Shown here piece after piece: positions 15,791 through 24,708 of a stretch of 64,000 bases of DNA (positions are counted from its first letter, which is position 1; each line of letters opens with the position of its first letter). The DNA is from Lentzea terrae (GTDB lineage: Bacteria > Actinomycetota > Actinomycetes > Mycobacteriales > Pseudonocardiaceae), in NCBI RefSeq assembly GCF_003265345.1, contig NZ_QFWW01000007.1:332036-396035 (forward strand). The letters are read 5' to 3'. Under the pieces are notes generated by a model. It saw nothing but the letters and a program-made list of their open reading frames with translations, was not told where the DNA came from and did no database searches. A program made the position numbers and the translations under genes.

Positions 15791-17764
15791 ATGAACCTTC
15801 CGGAGCTCGCCGCCCGCTGGATGCACGCGCTGACGTCGACCGCGTACATCCCGCTGTCCCACGCCGAAATCGAGCAAGCTCTGCTCGACTCGCTGGTGGA
15901 GCTCCCGGAGTCACCTGAATCGGTAGCCAATCGATTGGTGTCACTGCACGCAACCGGTCCTGACTCGCTTCGTGCCACGATCGAAGTTCTTTCGCCCACT
16001 TTCGAACTGCCTCTGCTCGCGAGGTTGAGCTCTGCCTACGCGCAGTCCATGCGGATGGACGCGTTCGACCAGCAGGAGCAGATCAAGGTCGCGATCGTGC
16101 GGGCCAAGCAACGGGTCGAACGCACGTTGAAGGTCAGCCAGGCGCGGTTCCAGGAGGTGTTCGCCTCCTCCGCGCTGGGCATCGCGATCACCGACTTCGA
16201 CGGCAGGTGCGTCGAGGCCAACGACACGCTCGCCGAGATCGTCGGACTGGAGTCGGGTGCGGACTTCACCGAACGCGAGCTGATCGACTTCTTCCACCCG
16301 GAGGACGCAGCCGCGCTCGGCGCCAAGTACCGGCAGGTGCGCGACGGGCACGTCGACCGGTTCCGCGACCAGCGCAAGCTGATCCGCGAGGACGGCGAGC
16401 CGGTGTGGGTCTACCTCGCGGTGTCGTTGCTGCGCGACGCGGACGGTGAGCCGACGCACCACGTCACGATGGTCGAGGACATCAGCGAGCTGCACCTGCT
16501 GCAGCGCAGCCTCGACCACCAGCTGCTGCACGACTCGCTCACCGGCCTGTCGAACCGCCAGCACTTCGTCACGCAGGTCGAGCGACGGCACGCGAGCGAC
16601 CAGATCACCTTGTACCACCTGGGTTTGGACGCTTTCTCGGTCGTCAACAACGGCCTGGGCCACGAGACCGGCGACAAGCTGCTCAAGATCGTCGGATCCC
16701 GGCTCGGCAAGCTCGCCGGTGAGAAGAAGGCCGCGCTGGCCCGCATCGGCGGCGACGAGTTCGCGATGATGACGATCTCCGACAACGTCACCACGACGAT
16801 CGAGGAGATCCAGGACGCACTCGCCGAACCGACCTTTGTGGACGATCACGGCATCGCGCTGTCGGCCAGCATCGGTGTGGTGGACCGGCCTCCGGCGTTC
16901 GCCACCGCCAACGAGCTGATGCGGTGCGCCAATGCCGCGCTGCGCCAAGCGAAGGCGCGCGGCAAGCGGCAGTGGGCGCTGCACGACCCGCACGACGACG
17001 CCCGCCGCCGCGGCAAGTACGCGCTGGCCGCGTCGATGCCGGGTGCGTGGGAGCACGGCGAGCTGGAGATCGTCTACGCGCCGGTGCACGACCTCGAAAC
17101 GCGCGAGGTGCTCGGCGCCGTCGCCCGGCTGCACTGGGACGACCTGAGCCACAACGACACGATGGCGCTGGCCGACTCGACGGGCCTGTCGCTGCCGATC
17201 GGGAGGTGGCTGCTGCGCGAGGCGTGCGCTCAAGCCGCGAGATGGGTGGAGGAGTTCGGCGACCGGGCGCCCACGCTGCACATCGCGTTGGGCGCCTTGC
17301 AGTCTCGCGACGAGGACCTGGTCGCCGACGTCAAGCGGGCGCTCGACGAGACGGGTCTGCCGCCGGAGCGGTTGCGGATCGCACTCGACATCGCGTCCGT
17401 GCTGGCCGGCGACGACAACGCCGTGGTGCTGCACGACAGCGGCATCGTGACGGCGCTGGACGGGTTCCACGGCGGCCACGACGAACTGGCCGTGCTGACC
17501 GAGGTGACGGTCCGCGCGGTGATCACCCGCGCCGTCGCGCCGACCCCGGACTCCCCTCTGCGCCAGGCGATGCGCGACCTCATCGCCACGGTGCACAGCT
17601 TCGGCGTGCGGTTCGGCGTCGACGAGGTGCACACCCTCGAAGAGGCCGAGCACTGGCGGTCCGTCGGCGCGGACGCCGTGATCGGGCTGCTGCCGGCCCT
17701 GTCCGCGGACGAGGTGACAGAGCTCCTGACTACAGCTGCTTCACCGCCGCCAGCAGTTTCGTGA
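15791..17764 (+). CDS. PAS-GGDEF-EAL protein: diguanylate cyclase with a degenerate EAL domain
   Basis: 657 residues. A helical N-terminus (1-110) is followed by a PAS domain (about 118-235), a GGDEF domain with intact ARIGGDEF at residues 320-324, and an EAL domain. The allosteric RxxD I-site is missing (EKKAALAR precedes GGDEF). The EAL signature position reads GAVARLHW, so the metal-binding Glu and the normal EAL are lost and phosphodiesterase activity is unlikely. Expected role: c-di-GMP synthesis, which in actinomycetes controls development through BldD, with PAS as sensor. Its 3' end overlaps pntB by 35 bp. Confidence 0.88.
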   Translation: MNLPELAARWMHALTSTAYIPLSHAEIEQALLDSLVELPESPESVANRLVSLHATGPDSLRATIEVLSPTFELPLLARLSSAYAQSMRMDAFDQQEQIKVAIVRAKQRVERTLKVSQARFQEVFASSALGIAITDFDGRCVEANDTLAEIVGLESGADFTERELIDFFHPEDAAALGAKYRQVRDGHVDRFRDQRKLIREDGEPVWVYLAVSLLRDADGEPTHHVTMVEDISELHLLQRSLDHQLLHDSLTGLSNRQHFVTQVERRHASDQITLYHLGLDAFSVVNNGLGHETGDKLLKIVGSRLGKLAGEKKAALARIGGDEFAMMTISDNVTTTIEEIQDALAEPTFVDDHGIALSASIGVVDRPPAFATANELMRCANAALRQAKARGKRQWALHDPHDDARRRGKYALAASMPGAWEHGELEIVYAPVHDLETREVLGAVARLHWDDLSHNDTMALADSTGLSLPIGRWLLREACAQAARWVEEFGDRAPTLHIALGALQSRDEDLVADVKRALDETGLPPERLRIALDIASVLAGDDNAVVLHDSGIVTALDGFHGGHDELAVLTEVTVRAVITRAVAPTPDSPLRQAMRDLIATVHSFGVRFGVDEVHTLEEAEHWRSVGADAVIGLLPALSADEVTELLTTAASPPPAVS

Positions 17765-19088
17765 GCGAGTCCTTGGCGTCACCGAACAACAACGTCGTCT
17801 TCGGGTTGTAGAGCAGCTCGTTGTCCACGCCCGCGAAGCCCGGCCGCATCGACCGCTTCATGAACACCACGGACTTCGCGCGGTCGACGTCGAAGATCGG
17901 CATGCCGTAGATCGGGCTGGACGGCTCGTCGCGCGCACCGGGGTTCACCACGTCGTTCGCCCCGACGACCACGGCGACGTCGACCGACGTGATGCCGGGG
18001 TTGACGTCGTCGAGCTCCTTGAGCTGCTCGTACGGCACGTCGGCCTCCGCCAGCAACACGTTCATGTGCCCCGGCATGCGACCGGCGACGGGGTGGATCC
18101 CGTACGCCACGGAAACACCGCGCTTCTCCAACTGCGTCACGAGCTCGCGCACCGCGTGCTGAGCCTGCGCGACCGCGAGTCCGTAGCCGGGCACCACGAC
18201 CACGTTGTTGGCGTACCCCAACAGGATCGCGATGTCCTCGACCGTGCCCGACTTGACCGTCCGCTGCTCTTCCCCTTGCGCTGCAACAGTCGTGGCCCGG
18301 AAGGCGCCGAACAGGATGTTCGCGAGCGAGCGCCCCATCGCCTGCGCCATCAACCGGGTCAGGATGGTGCCGGACGCGCCGACGAGCGTGCCCGCGACGA
18401 TCAGCAGCGTGTTCGCCAGCACGTACCCGGACGCGGCAACGGCGAGGCCGGTGAACGCGTTCAGCAACGAGATCGCGATCGGCACGTCCGCACCGCCGAC
18501 CGGCAGCACGAACAGCACACCCAGAGCGAGCCCGACCACGGCCAGCAGCCACAGCAGGAAGCCGTTCGGCGTCGCGATCGTCAAGGCGCACAAGGCGACC
18601 GACGAGACACCGGCCGCGATCGCGAGCTGTTGCCCGGCCGGCAGCAGCACCGGCCGCGTGGTCATGAGCTCCTGCAGCTTCAGGAACGTGACCACCGAAC
18701 CGGAGAAGCTGACCGAGCCGATCAGCACCGTCAGCACGGTCGCGAGCAGGAACAGGAAGCCTGGGTCGCGCACCGCGAAGAACTCGGCCAACGCCACCAG
18801 TGCCGCCGCGGCGCCACCGACACCGTTGAACAGCGCCACCATCTGCGGGATGGCGGTCATCTTCACCGACCGCGCGGCCGGAATGCCAACGATGATGCCG
18901 AGTGCAACGGCGACCAGGATCCACAGTCCGTTGTGGACGACGCCGTGCAGGTACGCGGTGACGACGGCGACCAGCATGCCGAACGCGCCGATGAAGTTGC
19001 CGTAGCGCGCGTATTTGGGCGAGCTCAAGCCTTTCAGCGCCAGGATGAAGCACAGCGCCGCGACGAGGTACATCAGCTGGACGATCAT
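17730..19088 (-). CDS. pntB: NAD(P) transhydrogenase subunit beta
   Basis: 452 residues. The membrane part (about nine helices) is followed by the NADP-binding domain III, recognised by VVVPGYGLAVAQAQHAV, GIHPVAGRMPGHMNVLLAEA and VVVGANDVVNPGAR, the motifs that hold NADP in Pnt enzymes. With the alpha subunits it couples proton re-entry to hydride transfer from NADH to NADP+, making NADPH. It starts in an ATGA overlap with the small alpha-2 gene. The 3' end overlaps the GGDEF gene by 35 bp. Confidence 0.95.
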   Translation of the reverse strand: MIVQLMYLVAALCFILALKGLSSPKYARYGNFIGAFGMLVAVVTAYLHGVVHNGLWILVAVALGIIVGIPAARSVKMTAIPQMVALFNGVGGAAAALVALAEFFAVRDPGFLFLLATVLTVLIGSVSFSGSVVTFLKLQELMTTRPVLLPAGQQLAIAAGVSSVALCALTIATPNGFLLWLLAVVGLALGVLFVLPVGGADVPIAISLLNAFTGLAVAASGYVLANTLLIVAGTLVGASGTILTRLMAQAMGRSLANILFGAFRATTVAAQGEEQRTVKSGTVEDIAILLGYANNVVVVPGYGLAVAQAQHAVRELVTQLEKRGVSVAYGIHPVAGRMPGHMNVLLAEADVPYEQLKELDDVNPGITSVDVAVVVGANDVVNPGARDEPSSPIYGMPIFDVDRAKSVVFMKRSMRPGFAGVDNELLYNPKTTLLFGDAKDSLTKLLAAVKQL

Positions 19089-19351
19089 TTCTTGAACATC
19101 TCCAGCATCCGGTCGGTCACCACGAAGCCGCCCACGACGTTGACCGTGGCCAGGAAGACCGCGAGCAGCCCGAGCACGAGCTCCAGGGTGCTCTCGGCGG
19201 ACCCGGTGATCAGGATCGCGCCGACGAGGATGACGCCGTGAATGGCGTTCGCACCGGACATCAGCGGCGTGTGCAAGATCGTGGACACCTTCGAGACCAC
19301 CTCGAAGCCCACGAACACGGCCAGCACGAAGATCGTCAGCAGGTCGATCAC
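19085..19351 (-). CDS. pntAB: NAD(P) transhydrogenase subunit alpha part 2
   Basis: 88 residues and three membrane helices (LLTIFVLAVFVGFEVVS, the IHGVILVGAILITGS segment, LLAVFLATVNVVGGFVVTDRML). It matches the membrane part of PntA, which is a separate chain in bacteria with the three-gene form. ATGA overlaps join it to both neighbours (19348-19351 and 19085-19088), so the three subunits are made from one message. Confidence 0.93.
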   Translation of the reverse strand: MIDLLTIFVLAVFVGFEVVSKVSTILHTPLMSGANAIHGVILVGAILITGSAESTLELVLGLLAVFLATVNVVGGFVVTDRMLEMFKK

Positions 19352-20445
19352 GGCAACTCCTTGCGGATCTGACCGTCGTGGGTGAGGCAGCAGCCGTCGA
19401 GCACCTCGTCGTCGAGGTTCGGCTGGACGACCCCGTCCACGATCATCAGCTTGAGCAGGTTCAGCACGTTGCGCGAGTACAGCCGGCTCGCGTGCACGGG
19501 CATCGTCGACGGCAGGTTCTGCGCGCCGTAAACGAGCACTTCGCCGACCCAGGTTTCTTCGCCCGCAACGGATCCGGCGTAGTTGCCGCCGGACTCCGCG
19601 GCCAGGTCCACCAATACGCTGCCCGGCGCCATCGCCTTGAGCATGTCGGTCGTCACGAGCACGGGGGCCTTGCGGCCGGGGATCGCGGCCGTGGTGATCA
19701 CGACGTCGGACGCCGCGACGTGCTCGCCGATGAGTTCTCGTTGGCGTTCCAGGAACTCCTCGGACTGCACGGACGCGTACACACCGGACTGCGTCTCCAG
19801 GTCCAGTTCGAGGAACTTCGCCCCGAGGCTGCGCACCTCCTCGCCCGCGGCCTTGCGCACGTCGTAGGCCTCGACGACCGCGCCCAGACGCCGCGCGGTC
19901 GCGATCGCCTGCAGGCCCGCGACGCCCGCGCCCAGCACCAGGACCTTGGCCGGCGGCACGGTGCCGGCGGCCGTGGTGAACATCGGCAGGAAGCGCGGCA
20001 GGCGTTCGGCGGCGACGAGGACGGCCCGGTAGCCCGCCACCAGCGCCTGCGAGGACAGGGCGTCCGCGCTCTGGGCACGCGTCACCCGTGGCAGCAGGTC
20101 GAAGCTGAACGACGTCACCCGGCGGTCGCGGTAGACCTCGAGCAACTCCCGCTCACTGCCCGGCTGCAGGAAGCTGATCGTGATCGCGCCGGGTTTGAGC
20201 AACCCGGCCTGTTCGATGGTCAGCGGCTGCACGGACACGACGACGTCGGACTCGGCCGTCGGGTCGTCGGGCGTCACGGTCGCCCCGGCCGCGCGGTAGG
20301 CGGCGTCGGGGGCGTGGGCGTGGCGGCCGGCGCCTTCCTGGACGTGCACGGTCAGTCCGGCGTCGACCAGCGACGACACCGTCTCGGGTACGCAGGCGAC
20401 GCGGCGCTCGGCGGGCCGCGACTCTGCGGGTGTTCCCACTTTCAC
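19348..20445 (-). CDS. pntAA: NAD(P) transhydrogenase subunit alpha part 1
   Basis: About 365 residues, the soluble NAD(H)-binding domain I. It has the alanine dehydrogenase/PntA fold: KVGTPAESRPAERRVACVPETV at the N-terminus, RVTRAQSADALSSQ, and the Rossmann motif VLVLGAGVAGLQAIATARRLGA. The GTG at 20445 (MKVGTPAE) aligns best with other PntA starts and has TAACGT about 6 nt upstream. A GTG at 20454 would add MRT. It is first in pntAA-pntAB-pntB and lies about 40 bp downstream of the permease gene on the same strand. Confidence 0.92.
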   Translation of the reverse strand: MKVGTPAESRPAERRVACVPETVSSLVDAGLTVHVQEGAGRHAHAPDAAYRAAGATVTPDDPTAESDVVVSVQPLTIEQAGLLKPGAITISFLQPGSERELLEVYRDRRVTSFSFDLLPRVTRAQSADALSSQALVAGYRAVLVAAERLPRFLPMFTTAAGTVPPAKVLVLGAGVAGLQAIATARRLGAVVEAYDVRKAAGEEVRSLGAKFLELDLETQSGVYASVQSEEFLERQRELIGEHVAASDVVITTAAIPGRKAPVLVTTDMLKAMAPGSVLVDLAAESGGNYAGSVAGEETWVGEVLVYGAQNLPSTMPVHASRLYSRNVLNLLKLMIVDGVVQPNLDDEVLDGCCLTHDGQIRKELP

Positions 20446-20484
20446 CGTACGCACGTTACGCGATCAAAGGTGACCTGGGCCACA

Positions 20485-21555
20485 TCACAATTGCCACAAC
20501 ACCGCACCGGCGAGCGTCAGGCACCCCACCAGCCCAAGCGCGGGCACGAACCGCTTACCGAGCGTCCACGCGCTGGCGTTGGCGATCGCGTAGTAGAGCA
20601 GCACGCAGAACGAGCTGAACACGATCGCGCGCGTGACGTCGACGGCGAGCACCAACGCGATCGCCGCCAGCCCGGTGACGATCTCCGCCCAGCGCAGGTC
20701 GGCCATGAACCCAGGCAACCGGCGGTCGCGTGCCATGGCCAGCGCGGTCCGGCTCACGCCCAACTGCAGGGAGAGCAACGAACCGAGCGCGGCCAGGCAG
20801 GCGCCGACCCGGATGACGGGAGCCCACGTCGGCGACACGTCGGCGAGGGTCTTCGTCGCGAGGTCGCTGCCCAGAGCGTTCAAGGCGGTAAGTGCCACGA
20901 TCGCGTAGACGACCAACGTGATCGCCAACGAGATGACCACGGCGCGCGGGATCGTTCGCTGCGGTTCTTTGACCTCCTCTCCGAGCGTGGCGATGCGCGC
21001 GTAGCCCGCGAACGCGAAGAACAGGAGCGCGGCGGCGGGAAGAATGCCGGACGGGAGGAAGTCAGCCGGCTCCGCCGCGTCCTGCGCCGTCACGGTCGTC
21101 AGGGCCAGCACGAGCAACACAGCGATCACGATGATCCGGGTGGCCAGCGCGGACTTCTGGACCCCGGTCAGGTTCAGCACGGTCAACGCGACGACCGCGG
21201 CGACCGCGACCGGTTTGGGTGCACCGACGTAGGTGCCGACCGTCAGCGCCATGGCCGCGCACGACGCCGTCTTGCCCAGCACGAACGCCCAGCCGGCCAG
21301 GTCGCCCCAGATGCGGCCGAGGCGTTCGCGCCCGTAGACGTACGTGCCGCCGGACTGCGGGTACTTCGCGGCCAGCCAGGCGCTCGACAACGCGTTGCAG
21401 CAGGCGATCACACCCGCGATGACGAGGCTGACGAGCAGTGCGGACCCGGCTGCCGCCGCAGCCGGGGCGAACACCGCGAAGACACCTGCGCCGATCATCG
21501 AGCCGAGTCCGACGAAGACGGCGTCGGTCAGGGACAGGCTCCGGGTCAGTTGCAC
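20485..21555 (-). CDS. APC-superfamily amino-acid permease
   Basis: 356 residues and about ten membrane helices. The N-terminal signature is SLTDAVFVGLGSMIGAGVFAVF, the substrate-carboxylate-binding GSMIGAG of APC carriers. Later hallmarks are SGGTYVYGRERLG, LLFFAFAGYARIATLGEEVKEPQRTIPRA and LGVSRTALAMARDRRLPGF. It is shorter than usual (430-480), missing the last helices, but the frame is clean. It starts (GTG) 19 nt after the NO synthase stop, so the two are probably co-transcribed. Import of arginine or a related amino acid for NO synthase is a reasonable inference from context only. Confidence 0.85.
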   Translation of the reverse strand: MQLTRSLSLTDAVFVGLGSMIGAGVFAVFAPAAAAAGSALLVSLVIAGVIACCNALSSAWLAAKYPQSGGTYVYGRERLGRIWGDLAGWAFVLGKTASCAAMALTVGTYVGAPKPVAVAAVVALTVLNLTGVQKSALATRIIVIAVLLVLALTTVTAQDAAEPADFLPSGILPAAALLFFAFAGYARIATLGEEVKEPQRTIPRAVVISLAITLVVYAIVALTALNALGSDLATKTLADVSPTWAPVIRVGACLAALGSLLSLQLGVSRTALAMARDRRLPGFMADLRWAEIVTGLAAIALVLAVDVTRAIVFSSFCVLLYYAIANASAWTLGKRFVPALGLVGCLTLAGAVLWQL

Positions 21556-21574
21556 CCGGTCAGTCTGCCTCGGC

Positions 21575-22750
21575 TCAGTGCACTACCGGACAACCGGTCT
21601 TGCCGGCCGGGAAGAAGTTCGGCAGCAGTTCACCCGAGTCGTAGTACCGGTGGTAGACCGGGGTGAGCCCGCCCGACACGGGTGGCACGATCCACGACCA
21701 GTCCGCGGGGCACGAACGTCCAGCCGCCTCCTCCTTCTCCAGGTGTGTCAGGAACCGCTTCGACTCGGTGTGGTGATCGGTGATCGTGACCCCGGCCTCG
21801 CCGAACGAGTGCAGGACGGCGCGGTTGAGCTCGATCAAAGCCCTGTCGCGCCACAACGTCGCCTCCGACGACATGTCCAGGCCCATTCGTTTGGCGATGT
21901 ACGGCAGCAGGTCGTACCGATCGTGGTCGGCGAGGTTGCGGGCGCCGATCTCGGTGCCCATGTACCAGCCGTTGAACGGCGCCGACGGGTAGTCGATCCC
22001 GCCGACGCGCAGGCGCATGTTGCTGATGGCGGGGACGGCGTGCCACTTCACGCCGAGCGCCTCGAGCCACGGCAGTTCCGGGTGGGAGAGCGGAACTTCC
22101 AGCACCGCGTCGGCGGGGATCTCGACGAGTGCGGGGTCGTGGCCCTTGCAGGACACCATCAGCGGCAGCACGTCGAACGGGCCGCGCGCCGCCGGTGGCT
22201 GCCAGCCGCGCTTCAACGCGAGCTCGGTCAGCGCCAGGTTGCGGGCGTCGCCGAGCACTCCGCCGTCGGAGCCGCGGTAGGCGGCGTAGCGGACGATCTG
22301 CTCGTTCAGGATCGACGGGGCGGGCAGGCCGGGCTCGGCCGGGGCGAAGATCGTGATGACGGGGCGGATCTTGCCCTTGTTCGTGGCAACGCGGAGGTGT
22401 TCGACGCATTCGGCGGCCACGTCGGCGGGAGAGGAGACTTCCCGCAGGTCGCGCACTTTCAAGCTCCGCCAGTACAGGCGCCCGATGCAGCGGGAGCTGT
22501 TGCGCCAGGCCACGCGGGCGCCGAAGGTCAGTTCGGCGGTCGTGTGGCGGTAGGTGCCGGTCGCGGCGATCTCCGCGTGCACCTCGGCCAGCCTGTCCTC
22601 CACCGGACCCAGGTCGGGGTGCTCGGCGTGGTGCTGGCGGATGAAGTCCTCTGCCTCGGCGATGTCGAACTCGGGGGTGGTGCTCTCGACCTGCGCCGGG
22701 GGAAGCGCCGTGAGGGAACGGGGCATCACATCAGTCGGGACGGGGGTCAT
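21575..22750 (-). CDS. nos: Nitric oxide synthase, oxygenase-only bacterial form
   Basis: 391 residues, the usual size of a bacterial NOS with no reductase domain. Key residues are visible: the haem-thiolate motif WRNSSRCIGR (Cys88), the arginine-binding Glu267 in FNGWYMGTEIGARN, and the C-terminal pterin/dimer region ESKRFLTHLEKEE...CPADWSWIVPP. It oxidises L-arginine to citrulline and NO using electrons from a separate reductase. In actinomycetes NOS serves stress protection or supplies NO for nitration of natural products (the thaxtomin route). No nitrating P450 is adjacent. Downstream on the same strand are a permease and the NADPH-producing transhydrogenase. Confidence 0.95.
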   Translation of the reverse strand: MTPVPTDVMPRSLTALPPAQVESTTPEFDIAEAEDFIRQHHAEHPDLGPVEDRLAEVHAEIAATGTYRHTTAELTFGARVAWRNSSRCIGRLYWRSLKVRDLREVSSPADVAAECVEHLRVATNKGKIRPVITIFAPAEPGLPAPSILNEQIVRYAAYRGSDGGVLGDARNLALTELALKRGWQPPAARGPFDVLPLMVSCKGHDPALVEIPADAVLEVPLSHPELPWLEALGVKWHAVPAISNMRLRVGGIDYPSAPFNGWYMGTEIGARNLADHDRYDLLPYIAKRMGLDMSSEATLWRDRALIELNRAVLHSFGEAGVTITDHHTESKRFLTHLEKEEAAGRSCPADWSWIVPPVSGGLTPVYHRYYDSGELLPNFFPAGKTGCPVVH

Positions 22751-22932
22751 GGCGAGGCACCGTAGTTGCGCTTTCGTGTACCGGAAACCGCCTGACGCGT
22801 TACGCCATCTGGATCACTGGACCGCGTCCGACACGCTCAGCGAGTGCTTGATACCGCAACCGGGTGACAAAGAGCGGGACAAAGAGTGGTTTTCGACTGT
22901 TATCTGCCCGATACCAAACATTGACCGGTGAT
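22751..22932. promoter_or_regulatory. Spacer upstream of nos with short direct repeats
   Basis: This 182-bp region holds the promoter for nos. It has two GACAAAGAG repeats 12 bp apart (22866-22874 and 22878-22886) and two GATACC words further along, in a sequence clearly richer in A/T than its surroundings. These are candidate regulator sites. A small hairpin GGTGA/TCACC lies at the right edge near the stop of the next leftward gene. Confidence 0.4.
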
Positions 22933-23592
22933 CTAGTTCACCACTGGATTCGACCCGTTCGAGTGAACTTGTGAACCGACGCGCCCGAGAAGTTCGACGG
23001 TTGCCGTTCGTGCCAAGCGAATCCACCGCACGCCGTACCCGATCGCGAGCCCGATGAGAGCGATCCCACCGCCGCGGAAGAACGCGATGTCGAACCAGGA
23101 CTTGGAAACCACGACGTCGTGGTCCGCGGCGAGCACCTTGATCTCGACCTTGCGATCGGACGGCACCGAACGCACGGGCATGTCACCGTCGTGCTCGACA
23201 CCGTCCACTGTGTACTCGCCGGAGCACTTGACCGTGCGCCCGCTGGTCCCGCAGTACGAGACCTCGGCAATGACCGAAACAGTGGGCTGCAGTGCCAGAA
23301 CTGTTTGCTGCAAGCCGATTCCGCCGATGAATCCGGCGAACAGGACGAACAGGAACACCGGCAACGGACCACGCGTGTTGATGTCCCGCGCCACCGCCGC
23401 GAACCGCAACGAGCGCATCCCCGCGAACACCAGCCCTAGCACGATGGCGATGCCGGCCAGCGCCAACGTCAGCCCGCTCGGGTGTTCGTTCCGGACCGCA
23501 CCGACCACGGCCGACACCAGGAACGCCGTCATCACCAGCACCATCGTCGCCGTGCTCACGCGGCGGAAGAACACGAGGTCCACGAACGTCAT
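22933..23592 (-). CDS. Membrane protein of unknown function with an extracellular domain
   Basis: 219 residues. Three N-terminal helices (STATMVLVMTAFLVSAVVGAV; LTLALAGIAIVLGLVFAGM; LPVFLFVLFAGFIGGIGL) are followed by an outer domain of about 75 residues with two Cys (SYCGTSGRTVKCSGEY) that could form a disulfide, a further helix (GGGIALIGLAIGYGVRW) and a cytoplasmic tail. The start ATG is in an ATGA overlap with the monooxygenase stop, so the two are one transcript. No family recognised. Confidence 0.75.
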   Translation of the reverse strand: MTFVDLVFFRRVSTATMVLVMTAFLVSAVVGAVRNEHPSGLTLALAGIAIVLGLVFAGMRSLRFAAVARDINTRGPLPVFLFVLFAGFIGGIGLQQTVLALQPTVSVIAEVSYCGTSGRTVKCSGEYTVDGVEHDGDMPVRSVPSDRKVEIKVLAADHDVVVSKSWFDIAFFRGGGIALIGLAIGYGVRWIRLARTATVELLGRVGSQVHSNGSNPVVN

Positions 23593-24635
23593 CGTGGCAT
23601 CGCGGGCACCTGCCACGCGGAGAAACGGGTCATTCCGCGCACGGCGACCTGGCCCGGCATTGCTCGCAACGCGAAGTTCCGCACTGCCAGCGCAAGCGGC
23701 GACCGCACCTCGATCCCGAACTTCCCCGCCATCCGTGAGGCCTTCCAGACCGCCTGCGCGCGAGGCCTGCGCGCCGCGTCGTACCGGGCCGGGTCACCGT
23801 CGACCGCGGCCAGCGTCACGGCGTCCTCCAGCGCCATGCACGCCCCCTGCCCCATGTACGGCACCATCGCGTGCGCCGCGTCGCCGAGCAGCACCACCCG
23901 TCCCGACACGAACGTCGGCAGCAGCGGCAGCTCGTAGATGTCGTGCCGGAGGATGTCCGGCGTCGTCGCCATCAGCGTCGGGATCGGCTCGTGCCAGCCG
24001 GCGAACAGCTCCGCCGGATCCAGGTCGGCGTGCGCGGGCGCCACCGTCGAGACGTACCAGCAGACCCGGCCGTCCGCGAGCGGCAGGATCCCCGCCTCGC
24101 CGCCGGGACCGAGTGTCTGCGAGATCGGGAGATCGAACGGGCCCGGCGCCACCCCTCGCCACGCCGTGGCCCCGGCGTACACCGGTCCCGGCGCGTCGGG
24201 CAGCAGTTCCGCGCGCAGGCGGCTGTTGATGCCGTCCGCCGCCACCACGAGGTCTGCGTCCAGCTCCTGAACGCTCCGCACCTCGACGTTGTTGAAAAGG
24301 ATCTCCGGCGGCAACGCGCGCAGCAGCACCCCGTGCAGATCGGCCCGGTGCATCGCGATGATCTTCTCCTGGCCGACCTCTGGCAAGTGGGCCAGCCAGC
24401 GCCCTTCGGACGCTTTGATGCCGCCCGACACGCGCGAGGTGCCCAGCCGCCGAGCCTCGTCCGCGACGCCCATCCACTCCAGCGCCCGCAGCGCGTTCGG
24501 CATCACGCCGATCCCGGCCCCGACCTCGCCGAACTCCGCGGCCCGCTCCAGCACCTGGACTTCCCAGCCCACCCGCCGCAACGACACCGCTGTCGCCAGC
24601 CCGCCGATGCCGCCGCCCACCACGATCGCCTTCAT
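23589..24635 (-). CDS. FAD-dependent monooxygenase (PHBH fold)
   Basis: 348 residues. The fingerprint set of class A flavoprotein monooxygenases is present: GXGXXG as VVGGGIGGLATAVSLRRVG, the DG motif VVAADGINSRLR, and the GD motif VVLLGDAAHAMVPYMGQGACMALEDAV. Enzymes of this group hydroxylate aromatic or polyketide compounds with NAD(P)H; some inactivate antibiotics such as rifampicin or tetracycline. The substrate is unknown. A GGGGAGG ribosome binding site precedes the ATG. It is divergent from a TetR gene across three operator copies, so it is almost certainly induced by that regulator's ligand. Confidence 0.9.
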   Translation of the reverse strand: MKAIVVGGGIGGLATAVSLRRVGWEVQVLERAAEFGEVGAGIGVMPNALRALEWMGVADEARRLGTSRVSGGIKASEGRWLAHLPEVGQEKIIAMHRADLHGVLLRALPPEILFNNVEVRSVQELDADLVVAADGINSRLRAELLPDAPGPVYAGATAWRGVAPGPFDLPISQTLGPGGEAGILPLADGRVCWYVSTVAPAHADLDPAELFAGWHEPIPTLMATTPDILRHDIYELPLLPTFVSGRVVLLGDAAHAMVPYMGQGACMALEDAVTLAAVDGDPARYDAARRPRAQAVWKASRMAGKFGIEVRSPLALAVRNFALRAMPGQVAVRGMTRFSAWQVPAMPR

Positions 24636-24649
24636 GCCCGCCTCCCCTT

Positions 24650-24692
24650 CTACATCTGTAGAAGACTCTACACCTGTAGACTACAGCTGTAG
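24650..24692. promoter_or_regulatory. Three palindromic TetR operators CTACANCTGTAG
   Basis: Three copies of one 12-bp palindrome lie in the 73-bp divergent space: CTACATCTGTAG (24650-24661), CTACACCTGTAG (24668-24679) and CTACAGCTGTAG (24681-24692, perfectly symmetric). Centres are 18 and 13 bp apart. The TetR start codon is 16 bp past the last copy and the monooxygenase start is 14 bp before the first, so binding would block both promoters. Confidence 0.85.
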
Positions 24693-24708
24693 AGAGACTA
24701 GGAGCACA

